The notes below the pieces were generated by a model. It was not told the DNA's origin and did no database searches. It saw nothing but the letters and a program-made list of their open reading frames with translations. DNA of 64,000 nt, taken from NCBI GenBank assembly GCA_946811185.2, contig OX328096.1, forward strand, positions 71,609,345-71,673,344, given 5' to 3'. Source of the DNA: Hippopus hippopus. Its lineage: Eukaryota > Mollusca > Bivalvia > Cardiida > Cardiidae. The position numbers were made by a program, and so were the translations under genes. This document shows positions 45,140 to 55,779 of this stretch, one piece after another (position 1 is the stretch's first letter; every line of letters starts with the position of its first letter).

Positions 45140-45217
45140 ATCGTTCGGTTGGTCTCTCAACGGCGTGCACCAAATATATGTGTTTGTTGTTATCGGGACA
45201 TGTTGGGACAGGGAAAT
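45140..45217 (+). repeat. DIRS element right repeat B2
   Basis: Terminal 78 bp, ending GGGAAAT next to host CTCACTCAGTTGAGG. About 255 bp of non-repeated DNA separates it from A2. Confidence 0.9.
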
Positions 45218-45456
45218 CTCACTCAGTTGAGGTAGTTTTTTGTAGTCTGCAAATGCTTTCAAATAAGATAAGTCTTAGATAAAGTTTGACGTCTGACAGA
45301 AAGATAAACAAACACTTTCAAACACGTATTACGTACTTGGCTAATTAAATGCCTTCTTCATTGCAAAATTATATAGAGCTCCAGATGTATACTTATGACC
45401 ATTGCTAAATGATGAGACAGAAGTACTGCTACACAATTTTCTAAAATCCTGTCTGT

Positions 45457-45682
45457 CTAACTCTTCACCACAAAACACAATTGTAGACCAACTGAGACTG
45501 AAAGTATTTTCAGACGACATTTTAAGCTTATCTCAAAGGATAGTGTTTGTATTCAGAGTGGAAAATATTGCGGGAAAATGAGAAAATGCTGGTTACCAGG
45601 ATTTTCTCATTTTCTCACAATGTTTTCAAAAGCCTCTATCCTGACGGTCGATAAAGCAGGGTAAAATCTGGTAAAAAGTTAA
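45457..45682 (-). mobile_element. TTAA MITE (family A) upstream of gene 3
   Basis: TAACTCTTCACCACAAAACA to CTGGTAAAAAGTTAA; palindrome GAAAATGCTGGTTACCAGG near 45582-45600. Confidence 0.7.
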
Positions 45683-46148
45683 ACAATTATTTCGAATGTA
45701 TAAATAGGTGCCTATTACAGCATTTTGGAATGATCGAGATAAAACTGTATTGACCAGAAGTACGAATATCTTGCACGTTCATATAAATCATATGTTTTAT
45801 GTCACAAATTTACGGCCAAACAGATAGACAGATAGACGGAGAATAACTAAAATTGCTATTCAAACCGCAAGAGAGCATTTTGTTCAACTGTTGGGCAGCC
45901 TAACAAATGCACAGCTGGTGAGGGGGAATAATGCATGCCTGTTTCTCACGAAATATTATCCTACGGCTGTCAAATAAATTAACCTTTCAACCCACTTAAA
46001 CAAACCTTAGGTTCCCATGTTCCCAAGGACGCACTTTTAATCAATCAAAAACACATGTTGCAAATACAGCAAACCGCAGAATCATTCGCTGTCAGGCGCT
46101 CTAAGGTATACAATCTTAAGTAAACAGGAATATTAAATATTGCTTATA

Positions 46149-46174
46149 TTGCACTCATATTTTAATTGTTCATC
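46149..46174 (+). promoter_or_regulatory. Conserved block 5' of C1q gene 3 start codon
   Basis: TTGCACTCATATTTTAATTG, two or three changes from genes 1 and 2. About 340 bp upstream is nearly identical to gene 4. Confidence 0.35.
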
Positions 46175-46475
46175 ATGCAAGTTATGCAGTACTTTCTGAC
46201 TGGACTTTTGTTAGCCATCGTCTTTTTGGACAATGTGAGAGAGCTTCCAGCTGAGCCGGTATGTTCTAAATTCGATTATGAAATGAAAACACTCGAAGCG
46301 ATGCTTCGAATCGAAAACCGTGCGGAGAAAATGATGGAGGAATTGAAATCTGTCCGAGATTCTATGACGAAAGAGCTTGATGAAATCAACATTTTGAGAG
46401 CTGAAGTTGAAAGACAACAAACAGCAACGGAGAGCAAGTTCACAGCTCTGAAGTCTGAAGTAGAAGAAGTGCCAG
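46175..46475 (+). CDS. C1q gene 3, exon 1: signal peptide and stalk, one repeat
   Basis: Same length as in gene 1 (301 nt). Repeat ERQQTATESKFTALKSEV at 46409-46462. The signal peptide ends near NVRELPAEP. Donor GTAAAG. Confidence 0.87.
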
Positions 46476-49400
46476 GTAAAGTAATATTATCATACTGATC
46501 TTTTTGTAAACTGTTCATCGTTTACCAAACAATCCGGTTTATTGTCTTCTAAGAATGGCTTTTTTGTTACATGCAATTTTTACTTTTCTTACAATGCTTG
46601 AAATTGACACTATTTAAGGAAAAAAAATCAACATTTCAGAGAAAATGACGGAGGAAATGCAATCCCTCTGGGATTCTATGAAGAAAGGGCTTGATGAAGC
46701 TGAAAGACAACGGACTGCAACGGAGAGTAAGATCACAGCTCTGAAGTCTGAAGTAGACGAAAAACTAGTGCCAGGTAAAGTATTGCCTACTTCATTTAAT
46801 CTGATCCTGACCTTTATGCTGAATATATAATTAGGCATATAAACAGAACTCCGGCTATTATTAGGGAAATTATATATATACACGGGTATAGATAAACAAT
46901 TTAATTCGCGCATACCATACGAAATATTTCAGTGACCATTCGCGATATATGCCGAAGGCAGCCCTGCGTGATGTCGAGGGTAAAAATAGAATTTTAATTT
47001 ATGTAAATGATGTTGTCCTGGGTCAAGTTTAATGAAGTAGACAATATAGCTATAGTAATGTTCTTTTTCAGCGGATTTGTGTAACTTACTGTGATAGAAC
47101 TGGCCGAAGGATTTTTTCCTTTACCACACAAACCTGATTTTAATGACCCCTACTAAAGGTACTTTTGAAAACACGGTGGGAAATGGAGAAAATGCTGGAC
47201 CTGTTATAGTCATTTTTAATAACCGAGTTAATCATGAGGTAGACTTGTCCTTTGACATACAGAAAATTGATCAATAGCAAAAGTTTTGGCACAGGTCAGC
47301 CTGCGCGGAATGCGCAGGCTGACATGGGGCGAAATTTTTCGCAAATGCATTAAGCCCCCTTTGAGCAGAGCACGGACTGCGCAGGCTGACCTGGGTCGAA
47401 TTTTTTTGCAAATGCATTAAGCCGCCTTAAAACAGAACATGATTTATAACGAGCGAAGCTCGTTTAGCGGTAACACCATTCTGGAGTTTTAAAAATAAAA
47501 TTCCGACTTCGGTCTGGGTTTTAGTCTAAATCTAGATAAGGATGACTAAAAATTAAGTGTCTTCCGGTTGATCGCACAGCGTTACACACATCACAATCTT
47601 TCGCACATTTACCTGATTGGTCAAAAATGGCAATAATTATCTACCGATCGGATTAGTACTTAAAAATCATCGTCAGTTTAATGAGTACATGTTATATTAT
47701 CTTTACTTACTTTCAGCGTATAAAACGTCTATTTTTTGCATAAATATACGCAATGATTTATGCTAGAAAATTATGACGTCATTAATCAAGTATTTTTACG
47801 TCATGCACGAACCGTTTTTTCACGGAAAAATATGTGTCGAAGAAATCATGACAAAACTAGTTTTTTGACTGTTTCAAAATGCTATTTGTAGAGAAATACG
47901 GATTTAAGTTTTTTAATTTCTTTCTTTCATAATAAAAGAGCAATGATCTGTGAAACGGTGCATGATGCATCTGCAAGAACTATCGACCCAAGTCAGCCTG
48001 TGCAGTCCGCGCAAGCTGACCTGGATCAAAATTCTTTGCTATTGATCATTTTTCTGGACCAGTATGCATGCGTCATGATTCAGTTGGTTATCATACAAAA
48101 CAGATTTCATGGATCTATAATTATGTGATGACTTGCTTGGAATCATGCATCATGGACATGCATTAAAACCCCCTTTACCAGAACGTGGCTCAAATAGATA
48201 GCTATATTTATTGAAATGTTATGAAAGCTTGTTGATAAATCTAACAGCTTTTTTTTTTTTTTTTTTATCCGTGAGCTGGATATCTATCCGATAACTCAGC
48301 AAATTTCTTTCAGAAGATTGATGATAGATCTAGTCATTGCGACAAAATTCATTCCTCTCTCTACACTGATCACTATATCAACGATGGTCGTTTAGAAAAG
48401 CAGATGGGAAGAAAAAAGGCAACAAATAATCTGACTAGGGCAATCTACGCACTATGATTAAAGAAACTCCAGATATTAAAAGCATGGGTATGAGCACTGA
48501 CCGCAATGATAGATCTACAAGTGAAATAATATCGAAAAACACCCTATAAATAAATCAGACTACATAGATCGGATTGGAAGATCTATCTGAAAGGGGGAAA
48601 AACGGAGAATCTTTCTTCAGGACATTACCTGAATATCCCTTACAAGGGTGAAAACGGTAGAACTTTTTTTCATTATTCTATCATATTGATCTACTAACGA
48701 AGAAAGATTCCCCAGCCCCCCACCCACCCCCTCTTCGTGCGCGTGTTCACCTATATATATTGCGGCGGCAAGTGCACCGACCAGTTGTTCCTGGAATTTC
48801 TTTTACTAGTAGATCTGGATCTACTCTGCTCAATATTCTTTCCAACCTACTGGCTGATTCCCCGTACTAGGAGACACTGTGACAAAACATCATAAATCTC
48901 CTAAGATGGAGATATCAATATCTGAATCAGATCTGAGAATCATCAGATGTAGCTGAAGTAGCGCCCAGGTAGCGGTGGAAACTATTCAGTCGACCTTAAT
49001 TACCAAATAAACCCTCAAAATGTGGCAGTCACATATGATTTTCTGGTGATCAAAGCCACTAGGGGTATTGCAGAAAGACGGCAGTGTTCCATGGAATGAT
49101 ATAAATAGATCTATACATCTATAAAAAGTGTATGTTTTTTTCCTCCTCCTTTTTACATGCAATGCGAACATGTGACAGTTAATTTCTTCCTATCTGTCTT
49201 TCCTTTTATATACTCGTATCTAGGTCTAGATCTACATGCAATGAGGAAATGTCTCCGTAAACTGTTCTTTAAAAGCATGTGAACCAGTAATCACTCCAAG
49301 TTATTTGACTCTGAACCTAAATTAACAAAATTGTCGGGGGACTGTCTTCATTTTGTTAAGAACCCGGGACCGTTCGCCCTATTTCAAATGTATACATCTA

Positions 49401-52400
49401 CGAAAGAAAAACACATTCTACTTTTGACAATGCTCAAAATCAGTTTTGGCAAAGCCGGTATTCGAACTCTAAACTCTTTGACTTCAAGATCTAGCTCGCT
49501 ATTCGAATTATTAGATATTTGTTCCACAAATCATTCAAGTCGCTCGTATTGAGCCTTTGCCTTTTTCATATTATTTCGGCACTGCCAGTGATGTTATCGT
49601 AAGATCGATTGTGACATTCGGTATTGTCAGAATGAATCAGATTTCGTCTATATATATGAAAAGTAATTCAAAGTACCTTAAGTTACTAAATATGAAAAAC
49701 TGTACCTTGTAGTAAAAATATGGACCAAGAAACTCGAATACAATGTACGTTGATATATTGTTGTTTTTGGAAATACGGACCAAGCAACTCAAGTACATTG
49801 TATCTATAGTGGACCGACCAGTTTTCGACTGACTTATTCACGATTTAGGTTGACGCGTAATTAAAGAAAATATTGATTACAAACACATTTTATGAGTAAA
49901 AAGATCATTTGTACATATCGGTTAAACAAGTAATTCTGCTCGAACCATACATATTAAAAAGTAACAATGTGTTTCACTCTTCAATTTTTAATCGAAAACA
50001 GTAACAGCGTCTATGAAAAGCCGACCTGTTTTCGAGGCCTCCAATATTTATGATAAAGTAATAAAAGGACTGAAAAACATGTACACAAAAACCTAGCTTA
50101 AAAGCTCATTGCCACAAGAGGGAACGGACTTGAACAATAAAAATATAATAAACATAAGTGTGCCGTTCTAACTAAATAGTCTTCATATTTGGAGGGCAGT
50201 GGAAAGGATGGACGAGTGTCATGGCGTTTTCTGACACTCTCGTAACAGCTAAAATATTAGACATTTTTGTCTGTTTTACAACCTTGTATGAATCATTGAG
50301 GACGGATGAGGAATAGTATAAAACACCTTTTACTATGGTACATCTCAAAATATTAAATATCTAACGACGAAGGATTAAAACCTTTACTTTCATCGATAGC
50401 ACAAGTTCTAAACTGTTCAGGCATTAGTCAGTGAGCGAGATTAGTAACGAAATTCTTTGACCTAATTATAGATTGGAATCTTGTCGCATTATTCCAGTAT
50501 GGTGACATCGCATCAAAACTGATTATTTTCAACCGTTTTCTGTATAAAATGTATAAATAGCATTTACCAAACAATCACAGATTTCAACGATGCTAGGGAA
50601 TGAGTCTCTTGAAAACATATAGGCATAGGAGAAAAAGCTGGTAACTAGCATTTTCTCCACTTTCCACAATATTTTCTACCCACATTCAGCCACAATCATT
50701 GTCGTTTGCAAATCTTTCCAATTCAGCCAAGTAGAATTTTTTTGTCTTTTGTTAAAGCGCCAAAGATCGCATAAATGTATATCCAGTCGGAAAAAAAAGT
50801 AATACGAATCTGTCAGTTGACTCTATCTAGCATGAAGAAGCATGCGTATTTTCTTGTTTTTCACGCATTTGTTAAACTAAGAGCAATGAAAGTGTTATTT
50901 TTACATTCAGATTATCGGATCACAAATAAACGGTGACGTCATTCGATGCATGGTTCTCAACAAAAAATCATATCTTTTTCCAGTTCGAAAATAGATACCC
51001 GTTGAAATAAGGCGGGACCGACGAAAGATTTACATTCTTTTTTTTTTTTTTGCAGAAGAGCAGAAGAAGGGACCGCGTTTTCGATATTTAAAATTCTTTA
51101 CGAATGTATTTTAAGTTGTACTCACATCATACTTAACGTAATTCACATTTCAAGCGTTAAGATGCAAAATGTCACTTTTTGTTAACTAAATTTCGGTCAA
51201 ATACTTGAAGTCCATATCAGTGAATTTGATCGTTTTATATGTATATTTATTATCAGTTGTAGAAAAAAAAAGAATAGTATCACTTTCATGTATGATTATC
51301 TAATGCATCTCATTTTTCAACAGCAAAGCTCAATAGTGTCACTGAGCGGGGCCTCGCCACACGTGAAATATTGTTTTCGTTTTTTCTCTATCTTCACAAC
51401 TTTGTTCTAGATCTCGCCGGCAAATTTTTGGACTCGTCCGTAAATATCTACAGACGAGATATCAAAAGCGGTTCAAATATTGGGATTTGTCACTAAGGGG
51501 ATCTAAACCATTGCAGGAAAAGGAGTAAATGGGATTTGTCTCTAAAATAATAGAACTCATTGTGGAAAAAGGGGAAAGGCTGGCTACCAATGATGGGAAT
51601 TGTCTCTAAGAGAATAGAAAACATCGTGGGAAAAGAAAAAAAATGCTGGTAGCCAGCATTTTCTCCTTTTCCCACGATGTCTTCAAAATGTCCTTTTCTT
51701 CAGGGTCGATAAATACGGGATTGTTTGAGATATCACAAACTCTAACAAATACCCATGTGTATGATTCAGCCAGAAATTATCATTATCCATCTAATATCAG
51801 CCGAGTCTTGTTGGTAGGGGTTGGTAACTCACAGGGATTAGTAAGTCAGGGGTTAAGAGTTTGAGCTTCATATCGGTAGAAATCTTTTCGGTGATGGATG
51901 CTTACAGTGACCCCAGTTAGTACAATCGGTAACAGGCAGGGATAAGTAAATCAGAGGTTGAGAGCTTGACTTTCTGCATGGAAGAAATTTTTCGATGGTC
52001 GATGAAAGTGTTTATCATTGCATTCATGTAAGAGGGAAAGCAGCCACTGTTTCGATCTGATATATAAAGATACATGGTGATGTGAATGCATGAATAGGTG
52101 CACTAGTCGTCGTAATGTAAATAAAATCATATTGTTAACGACATTACCACAACGAATTTTTTTTTTACAGATGAAGTTATCGCATTTTCTGTGGCAAATC
52201 CAACTAAACAAATAGTCAACGGAGTGCCCACTTTCTCAACCGTGATCACAAATATAGGGAACGGATATGACGTCGATACCGGTATATTCACATGTCCTGT
52301 TGGTGGCTTGTACATGTTTGTCTTCACTGTAGCGTCAAATGGACAGTATGATGTGTACTGCCGGATTAGACATAATGGTACCGTCAAAGTGCTTGGCAGA

Positions 52401-52562
52401 TCATACAATGATAACTCTCACACAACTGCCTCAGTTTCAGTGAACCTTTTGTTGCAGAAAGGTGATTCGGTTATGTTAGGAAATTGTGGTGGCTGGAATA
52501 ATGTGCGTTACAGCTACAGCTATACAACCTTCAGCGGTGCTTTGATTAAAAGAACGGGCTAG
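46175..52562 (+). CDS. C1q gene 3: secreted coiled-coil C1q-domain protein, intact
   Basis: Exons 46175-46475, 46640-46774 and 52171-52562 give 275 residues with the same architecture as gene 1: signal peptide, short stalk with one 18-residue repeat, second stalk exon, C1q domain. An ATG nine bases upstream is absent (the codon is TTG), so MQVMQYFLTG is the start. Intron 2 is 5.4 kb; its right half (about 49567-50880) is the same sequence type as in gene 1, while about 47441-49566 is a private insertion. Likely a secreted, trimeric recognition protein of the innate system, by family analogy; ligand unknown. Confidence 0.87.
46640..46774 (+). CDS. C1q gene 3, exon 2: second stalk exon
   Basis: 45 codons, acceptor ATTTCAG. 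Private changes RDSMTK to WDSMKK. Confidence 0.85.
47117..47200 (+). mobile_element. Truncated TTAA MITE (family A)
   Basis: TTTACCACACAAACCTGATT to GGAGAAAATGCTGGACCTG, cut at the same point as the copy in gene 1. Confidence 0.6.
47213..47430. mobile_element. MITE family B remnant with repeated end
   Basis: AGGTCAGCCTGCGCGGAATG / CGCAGGCTGACATGG hairpin, then a second GCGCAGGCTGACCTGGGTCG block. It has one fewer end repeat than gene 1 (9455-9735). Confidence 0.6.
47941..48190. mobile_element. MITE family B inside the private insertion
   Basis: CAATGATCTGTGAAACGG at the left and CCCTTTACCAGAACGTGGCTC at the right, with the AAGTCAGCCTGTGCAGTCCG / CGCAAGCTGACCTGG hairpin. Confidence 0.7.
48745..48960 (-). 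mobile_element. SINE body remnant
   Basis: TATTGCGGCGGCAAGTGCAC and CTCAATATTCTTTCCAACCT match the body. The head is not recognisable. Confidence 0.5.
49567..51484. other. Intron 2 of gene 3, type I sequence
   Basis: Nearly collinear with about 9740-11060 of gene 1. Includes a family A MITE at 50563-50755 (ATTTACCAAACAATCAC to CTTTTGTTAA). The transposons found in gene 1 after this point are absent. No gene was seen. Confidence 0.6.
51485..51760. mobile_element. Family A MITE complex before exon 3 of gene 3
   Basis: Three arm-like units, then a palindrome AAAAAATGCTGGTAGCCA / GCATTTTCTCCTTTTCCC at about 51638-51672. Confidence 0.6.
51800..51890 (+). mobile_element. SINE head, truncated
   Basis: CAGCCGAGTCTTGTTGGTAG to GGGGTTAAGAGTTTGAGC; counterpart of 31484-31566. 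Confidence 0.5.
51903..52140 (+). mobile_element. SINE immediately before the C1q exon of gene 3
   Basis: Begins GTGACCCCAGTTAGTACAAT and ends CATATTGTTAACGAC about 30 bp before exon 3. Confidence 0.7.
52171..52562 (+). CDS. C1q gene 3, exon 3: C1q domain
   Basis: Acceptor TTTTTTACAG. Domain DEVIAFSVANPTKQIVNGVP to FSGALIKRTG with TAG at 52560-52562. The frame is intact across the position where gene 2 is shifted. Confidence 0.9.
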
Positions 52563-52587
52563 AAAATCTGATTTAAGCTAAAACAAA

Positions 52588-52740
52588 TCAGTCATGCTCT
52601 GTGAAAAGGGGGCTTAAAGTATCGATAAAGTCGATTGTTTGAAAATGTTAATATCACGGATACATATAAGTAAATGAACGATTGCTTGGTATAATGCATG
52701 AAAGAGATGCATTATGCCCCCTTTTGCCAGAGCACAGCTC
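52588..52740. mobile_element. MITE family B, internally deleted
   Basis: CAGTCATGCTCTGTGAAAAG to TTTTGCCAGAGCACAGCTC, only 153 bp against 255-260 bp in units 1 and 2. The internal hairpin is missing. Confidence 0.75.
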
Positions 52741-52828
52741 AAACGTTTTTGCTCGATACTTGTAATCAAGTTTTACTTTGTAAATTTTGTTTCTGTAGGT
52801 ATACTATACTTTTTGGAGGAGTTCCCCC

Positions 52829-52880
<52 letters not shown>

Positions 52881-52882
52881 TC
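52829..52882. repeat. CT microsatellite
   Basis: CT run with one G interruption, in the same place as the other two. Confidence 0.95.
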
Positions 52883-52948
52883 ATCCCGGAAATCATTGAC
52901 ATTCAAACGGCTGAGAGAACAAAATCAAGAAAATTTGTAAAGCACGAT

Positions 52949-53155
52949 GTTACGGGAGACCACTCCTTTATGCATGGCTTCGTCCCGATTTAAATACAAT
53001 ACCTAACAACTGCGTTGGGGAGATGTCTCTTTAGCTCAGTGGTTATGGTATTGGCCTTTCGTCCGGGCGTTCTAGGGTCCGAATCCTGCCCGGTCCCTTT
53101 ATTTCTGCCATGCATTTGTTCATTTGTTCCTTTGTTACGGACTTTGTTCGTAAGA
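52949..53155 (+). mobile_element. 207-bp insertion containing a tRNA-like segment
   Basis: Flanked by ACGAT at 52944-52948 and 53156-53160. Unit 2 keeps the empty site (GCACGATAATAGCC, ACGAT at 32731-32735). Inside, TAGCTCAGTGGTTATGG resembles an A box and GGGTCCGAATCC a B box with one extra base; CCTTTCGTCC could be a Glu-like anticodon loop. The acceptor stem does not pair well, so this is a tRNA-derived mobile sequence rather than a working tRNA gene. Confidence 0.7.
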
Positions 53156-53410
53156 ACGATAATAGCCGATCTAGATGATTACTGAAGTTATATGACGCTT
53201 GCCTATTTGTGAGCCCATTTTTCAGGAACCCTCAGGCCCTGTGTTATTGTATCATTTTACATTTTTGTCCACAGTTTTCAACATCATATCAGTAACCGTC
53301 CTGGGTTTCTTGTGACTCGTAAAAAAATATCAACCAATGACCTTCCACACAGACTTTACTGCCAATAATTATTTTGTAAAATGCCCCGACTTATCGTATA
53401 ATGACAGCAA

Positions 53411-53432
53411 CAGAGAGAGCGGAAGAGAGAGC

Positions 53433-53470
<38 letters not shown>
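53411..53470. repeat. GA microsatellite
   Basis: Mostly GA dinucleotides. It was not seen at the equivalent position of unit 2. Confidence 0.95.
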
Positions 53471-53472
<2 letters not shown>

Positions 53473-53502
53473 TTTATTTCATACTTTTCAGTAGTTTATC
53501 GA

Positions 53503-53690
53503 TAAATTACTGGTTGATTGATTGATTAAATGATGTTTAACCCGGTTTTCATCTTTATTCCAGTTATATTGCGGCGGCCAGTGCAGCTATCCATGCTTTC
53601 CTGGAGTTTGTTTTACCATTTATCCACACAATTGTCTTTCCAAGCCACTTGCTGCTTTCGTACATAACCCGAGAAATAGCGGTGGAATAT
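53503..53690 (-). mobile_element. SINE body fragment
   Basis: GATGTTTAACCCGGTTTTCA through CTTTCCAAGCCACTTGCTGC; the head is absent. Confidence 0.6.
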
Positions 53691-53807
53691 TGTTCAATAT
53701 TTCACATAGAGGAAAAGATAGAAATTTATCAGTCGTGGCGCACTCTGAGTACTTATGTGTGTGTGTGTTTTTATTTTACCAGACATTTGTGTATGTATGA
53801 GCACAAA

Positions 53808-54025
53808 GAAAGTTGAACAAAACAAACCAATGTTTTAATGGTCTTTCTCAGAGAAAGAAGGCTATTGTCAACATGTGGGGAAATGAAAGAATCCTAATAA
53901 CCAGCATTTTCTCTTTTTCGAACAATGTTTCCCTCCCTTTCTAGGGCAAGTCTAACTATTTCAGTACAATCTGGATTGGATTGTGCAAACACTTTTAATT
54001 TTACCAAGTCGTAATTTATTTAGTC
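53808..54025 (+). mobile_element. TTAA MITE (family A), diverged
   Basis: AAAGTTGAACAAAACAAACC to TCTGATAAACAGTGAA; the central region keeps CCAGCATTTTCTC. Confidence 0.6.
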
Positions 54026-54103
54026 TGATAAACAGTGAACTTGAGGATCAAAGTCTAAGTAAAGACTTAAATAAGTAACACTGTCAGTCTTTTTTTTTTT
54101 TTT

Positions 54104-54337
54104 TTTACCCTTTAACACACAATTTCGAGTGTATACGTTCCTGTAAAAGGCAGATTTTGAGAACATTTTGGGAAATGTGAGAAAATGTAGGTAACCAGCA
54201 TTTTCTCCTTTCCCACAGAGTCTATGTCCTATCGATGACAATTTTCATCATTTATTCCACATTTGATTTGTACTCGTATTCAGCAAATGCTTTCAATTGG
54301 ACCATGTCTAAAAGTTTGTCATGTGGTAAAGGGTTAA
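54104..54337 (+). mobile_element. TTAA MITE (family A), best right end
   Basis: TTTACCCTTTAACACAC to ATGTGGTAAAGGGTTAA at 54337. The right terminus is the clean complement of TTAACCCTTTACCA seen at 25129. Confidence 0.78.
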
Positions 54338-54496
54338 GTTCTAAACTTTACGCTGATAAGACAACCACTTTTGGCTTAACTTTTGTTGTCTAACAGAAAA
54401 GTGTGAAAATACTGGAGTTTGAAATTTCGTTGAAAGATGGATCATTGATTAAGTAAGATGTACTACGATTTTGCCCTCTTACATTTGAATATAATT

Positions 54497-54736
54497 GAGC
54501 AATGCTCTGTGAAAAGGGGACTTAACCGAGGTAAGGCTTCACAGTCCGCGCAGGTTGACCGAGGTCTAAACATTTTGCCATCGGTCAATTTCCTGCATAT
54601 CAAGAGACCATTCTATCTCAGGATTCATTTAGTTGTAAGACAAAATGGACTTTAAGGATCCACTATTATGTGACGACTTGGTAAGTAAAATGCATCACGG
54701 AGATGCATTAAGCCCCCTTGTACCAGAGCATGGCTT
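54497..54736. mobile_element. MITE family B, older copy
   Basis: GAGCAATGCTCTGTGAAAAG to CTTGTACCAGAGCATGGCTT. Confidence 0.68.
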
Positions 54737-54977
54737 AATTGTATTCATTATACACCTTGATATTTTTCCGGTAAAATCTGACACGACGTGAAGAAAAATC
54801 CTTTTCTACACATGTTAAACACAGTTCTTTTTTTTCTTTCCTTTTTTCATGAAGTCGTTGATCTAAACCCGTTGTTGCATCCGGTCGTGCCGCATATATG
54901 ATGCTAACGATGACCAATGTGACGAACCGGCTACTTTCTCACATTGTACAAACATTGTCAAAACATAGAACAGCGAT

Positions 54978-55665
54978 GATACGGTGATTGTGATGATGAT
55001 GATGATGATGATGATGGTGATGGTGAATTTGATGAGTTGGAGAAGAAGTAGAACAACAACAACAACAACGACGAAAATGGTGATGATGATGATGAGAATG
55101 ATGAAGATGAGGCTGATGACGACAACTGTTGTGATTATCGTGATGATGAAGACGAAACTGATGCCGACGATGATGAGGAGGCATAAGCAGCTTTTCTTTC
55201 TTTCCTAGAGTTTGTATAACCTGTGCTTTGGAAAATATTCTTTCGAGGTCACCCGCTATTTTCCAACATTTTAAAACATCATCAAAACGATGACAGCTGT
55301 GGCGACGACGACGGCCACGATTGTTATTATTAATATCATTATTATTATTATTATTTTGACAACGATATGACGATGGGGCGATTACAGTTGTGAAAGTGGG
55401 ATTGTGGTGATGGTTGTAAGAGCGACGACGACGACGACGATTACGACGACGACGACAACGACGCCGAGGATGATGATGATGATAATGATGATGATTTTCA
55501 TAATTTTGATGATTTTGATGATTATTATTTCTACAACAATGACGATCATTATAATTAGATCAAGATGGGAAAAATTTTAATGGTGAAGAGGGATTGTGCT
55601 GATGATTGTAGTAACGACAACGATGATGATAAAGATGACGATGATGATGATAATGATAGTGATAA
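54978..55665. repeat. GAT/GAC trinucleotide-rich tract, third copy
   Basis: The unique island at 55190-55290 matches the other two copies, but about 25 bp including ACGGCGGAAGCGACC has been lost after AAAACGATG. Confidence 0.85.
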
Positions 55666-55779
55666 AAAGATAAAACACTGGTAACTAGTGTTATTTTCCC
55701 TATCAAAGGCAGACTACTTGTTGTCCGCAAGAGCTTTGAATTTTTGACAAGTCCACAATTCTGTCGTCTGCCAATGTCA

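Larger units (their letters stand above)
40238..45217 (+). mobile_element. DIRS-superfamily (PAT/Ngaro-type) tyrosine-recombinase retrotransposon
   Basis: 4,980 bp with repeat order A1 (40238-40401), coding region, B1 (44643-44720), A2 (44721-44884), B2 (45140-45217). A copies are 164 bp and differ at one base; B copies are 78 bp and differ at one base. Split direct repeats of this kind, with B1-A2 representing the circular junction, are typical of PAT and Ngaro elements, which insert by tyrosine recombinase. The coding region has a zinc-knuckle Gag-like part, reverse transcriptase with RNase H, and a tyrosine recombinase, all frameshifted. The flanks rejoin exactly as in units 2 and 4 (GAGAGAAAAAT then CTCACT or CTTGCT), so no target duplication was made; the shared AAAT leaves a 4-bp ambiguity at each end. 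Confidence 0.92.
47441..49566. other. Insertion private to intron 2 of gene 3
   Basis: Gene 1 runs from CCTTAAAACAAACCATGATT straight to ATATTTCGGCACAGCC. Here about 2.1 kb intervenes. It holds a family B MITE (47941-48190), a + strand SINE body piece (48296-48470) and a reverse SINE piece (48745-48960). The remainder is unassigned. The ends share ACGAGCGA in inverted form, too little to call termini. Confidence 0.6.

Noticed and set aside
40238..45217. LTR retrovirus or Gypsy/Copia element
   Set aside because: There is no protease or DDE integrase. The repeats are split (A1, B1-A2, B2) and the integration enzyme is a tyrosine recombinase.
53021..53097. Possible tRNA-Glu gene
   Set aside because: The A and B boxes are present, but the acceptor stem does not pair and the T-loop has an extra base. 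It lies inside a 207-bp insertion with target duplication.
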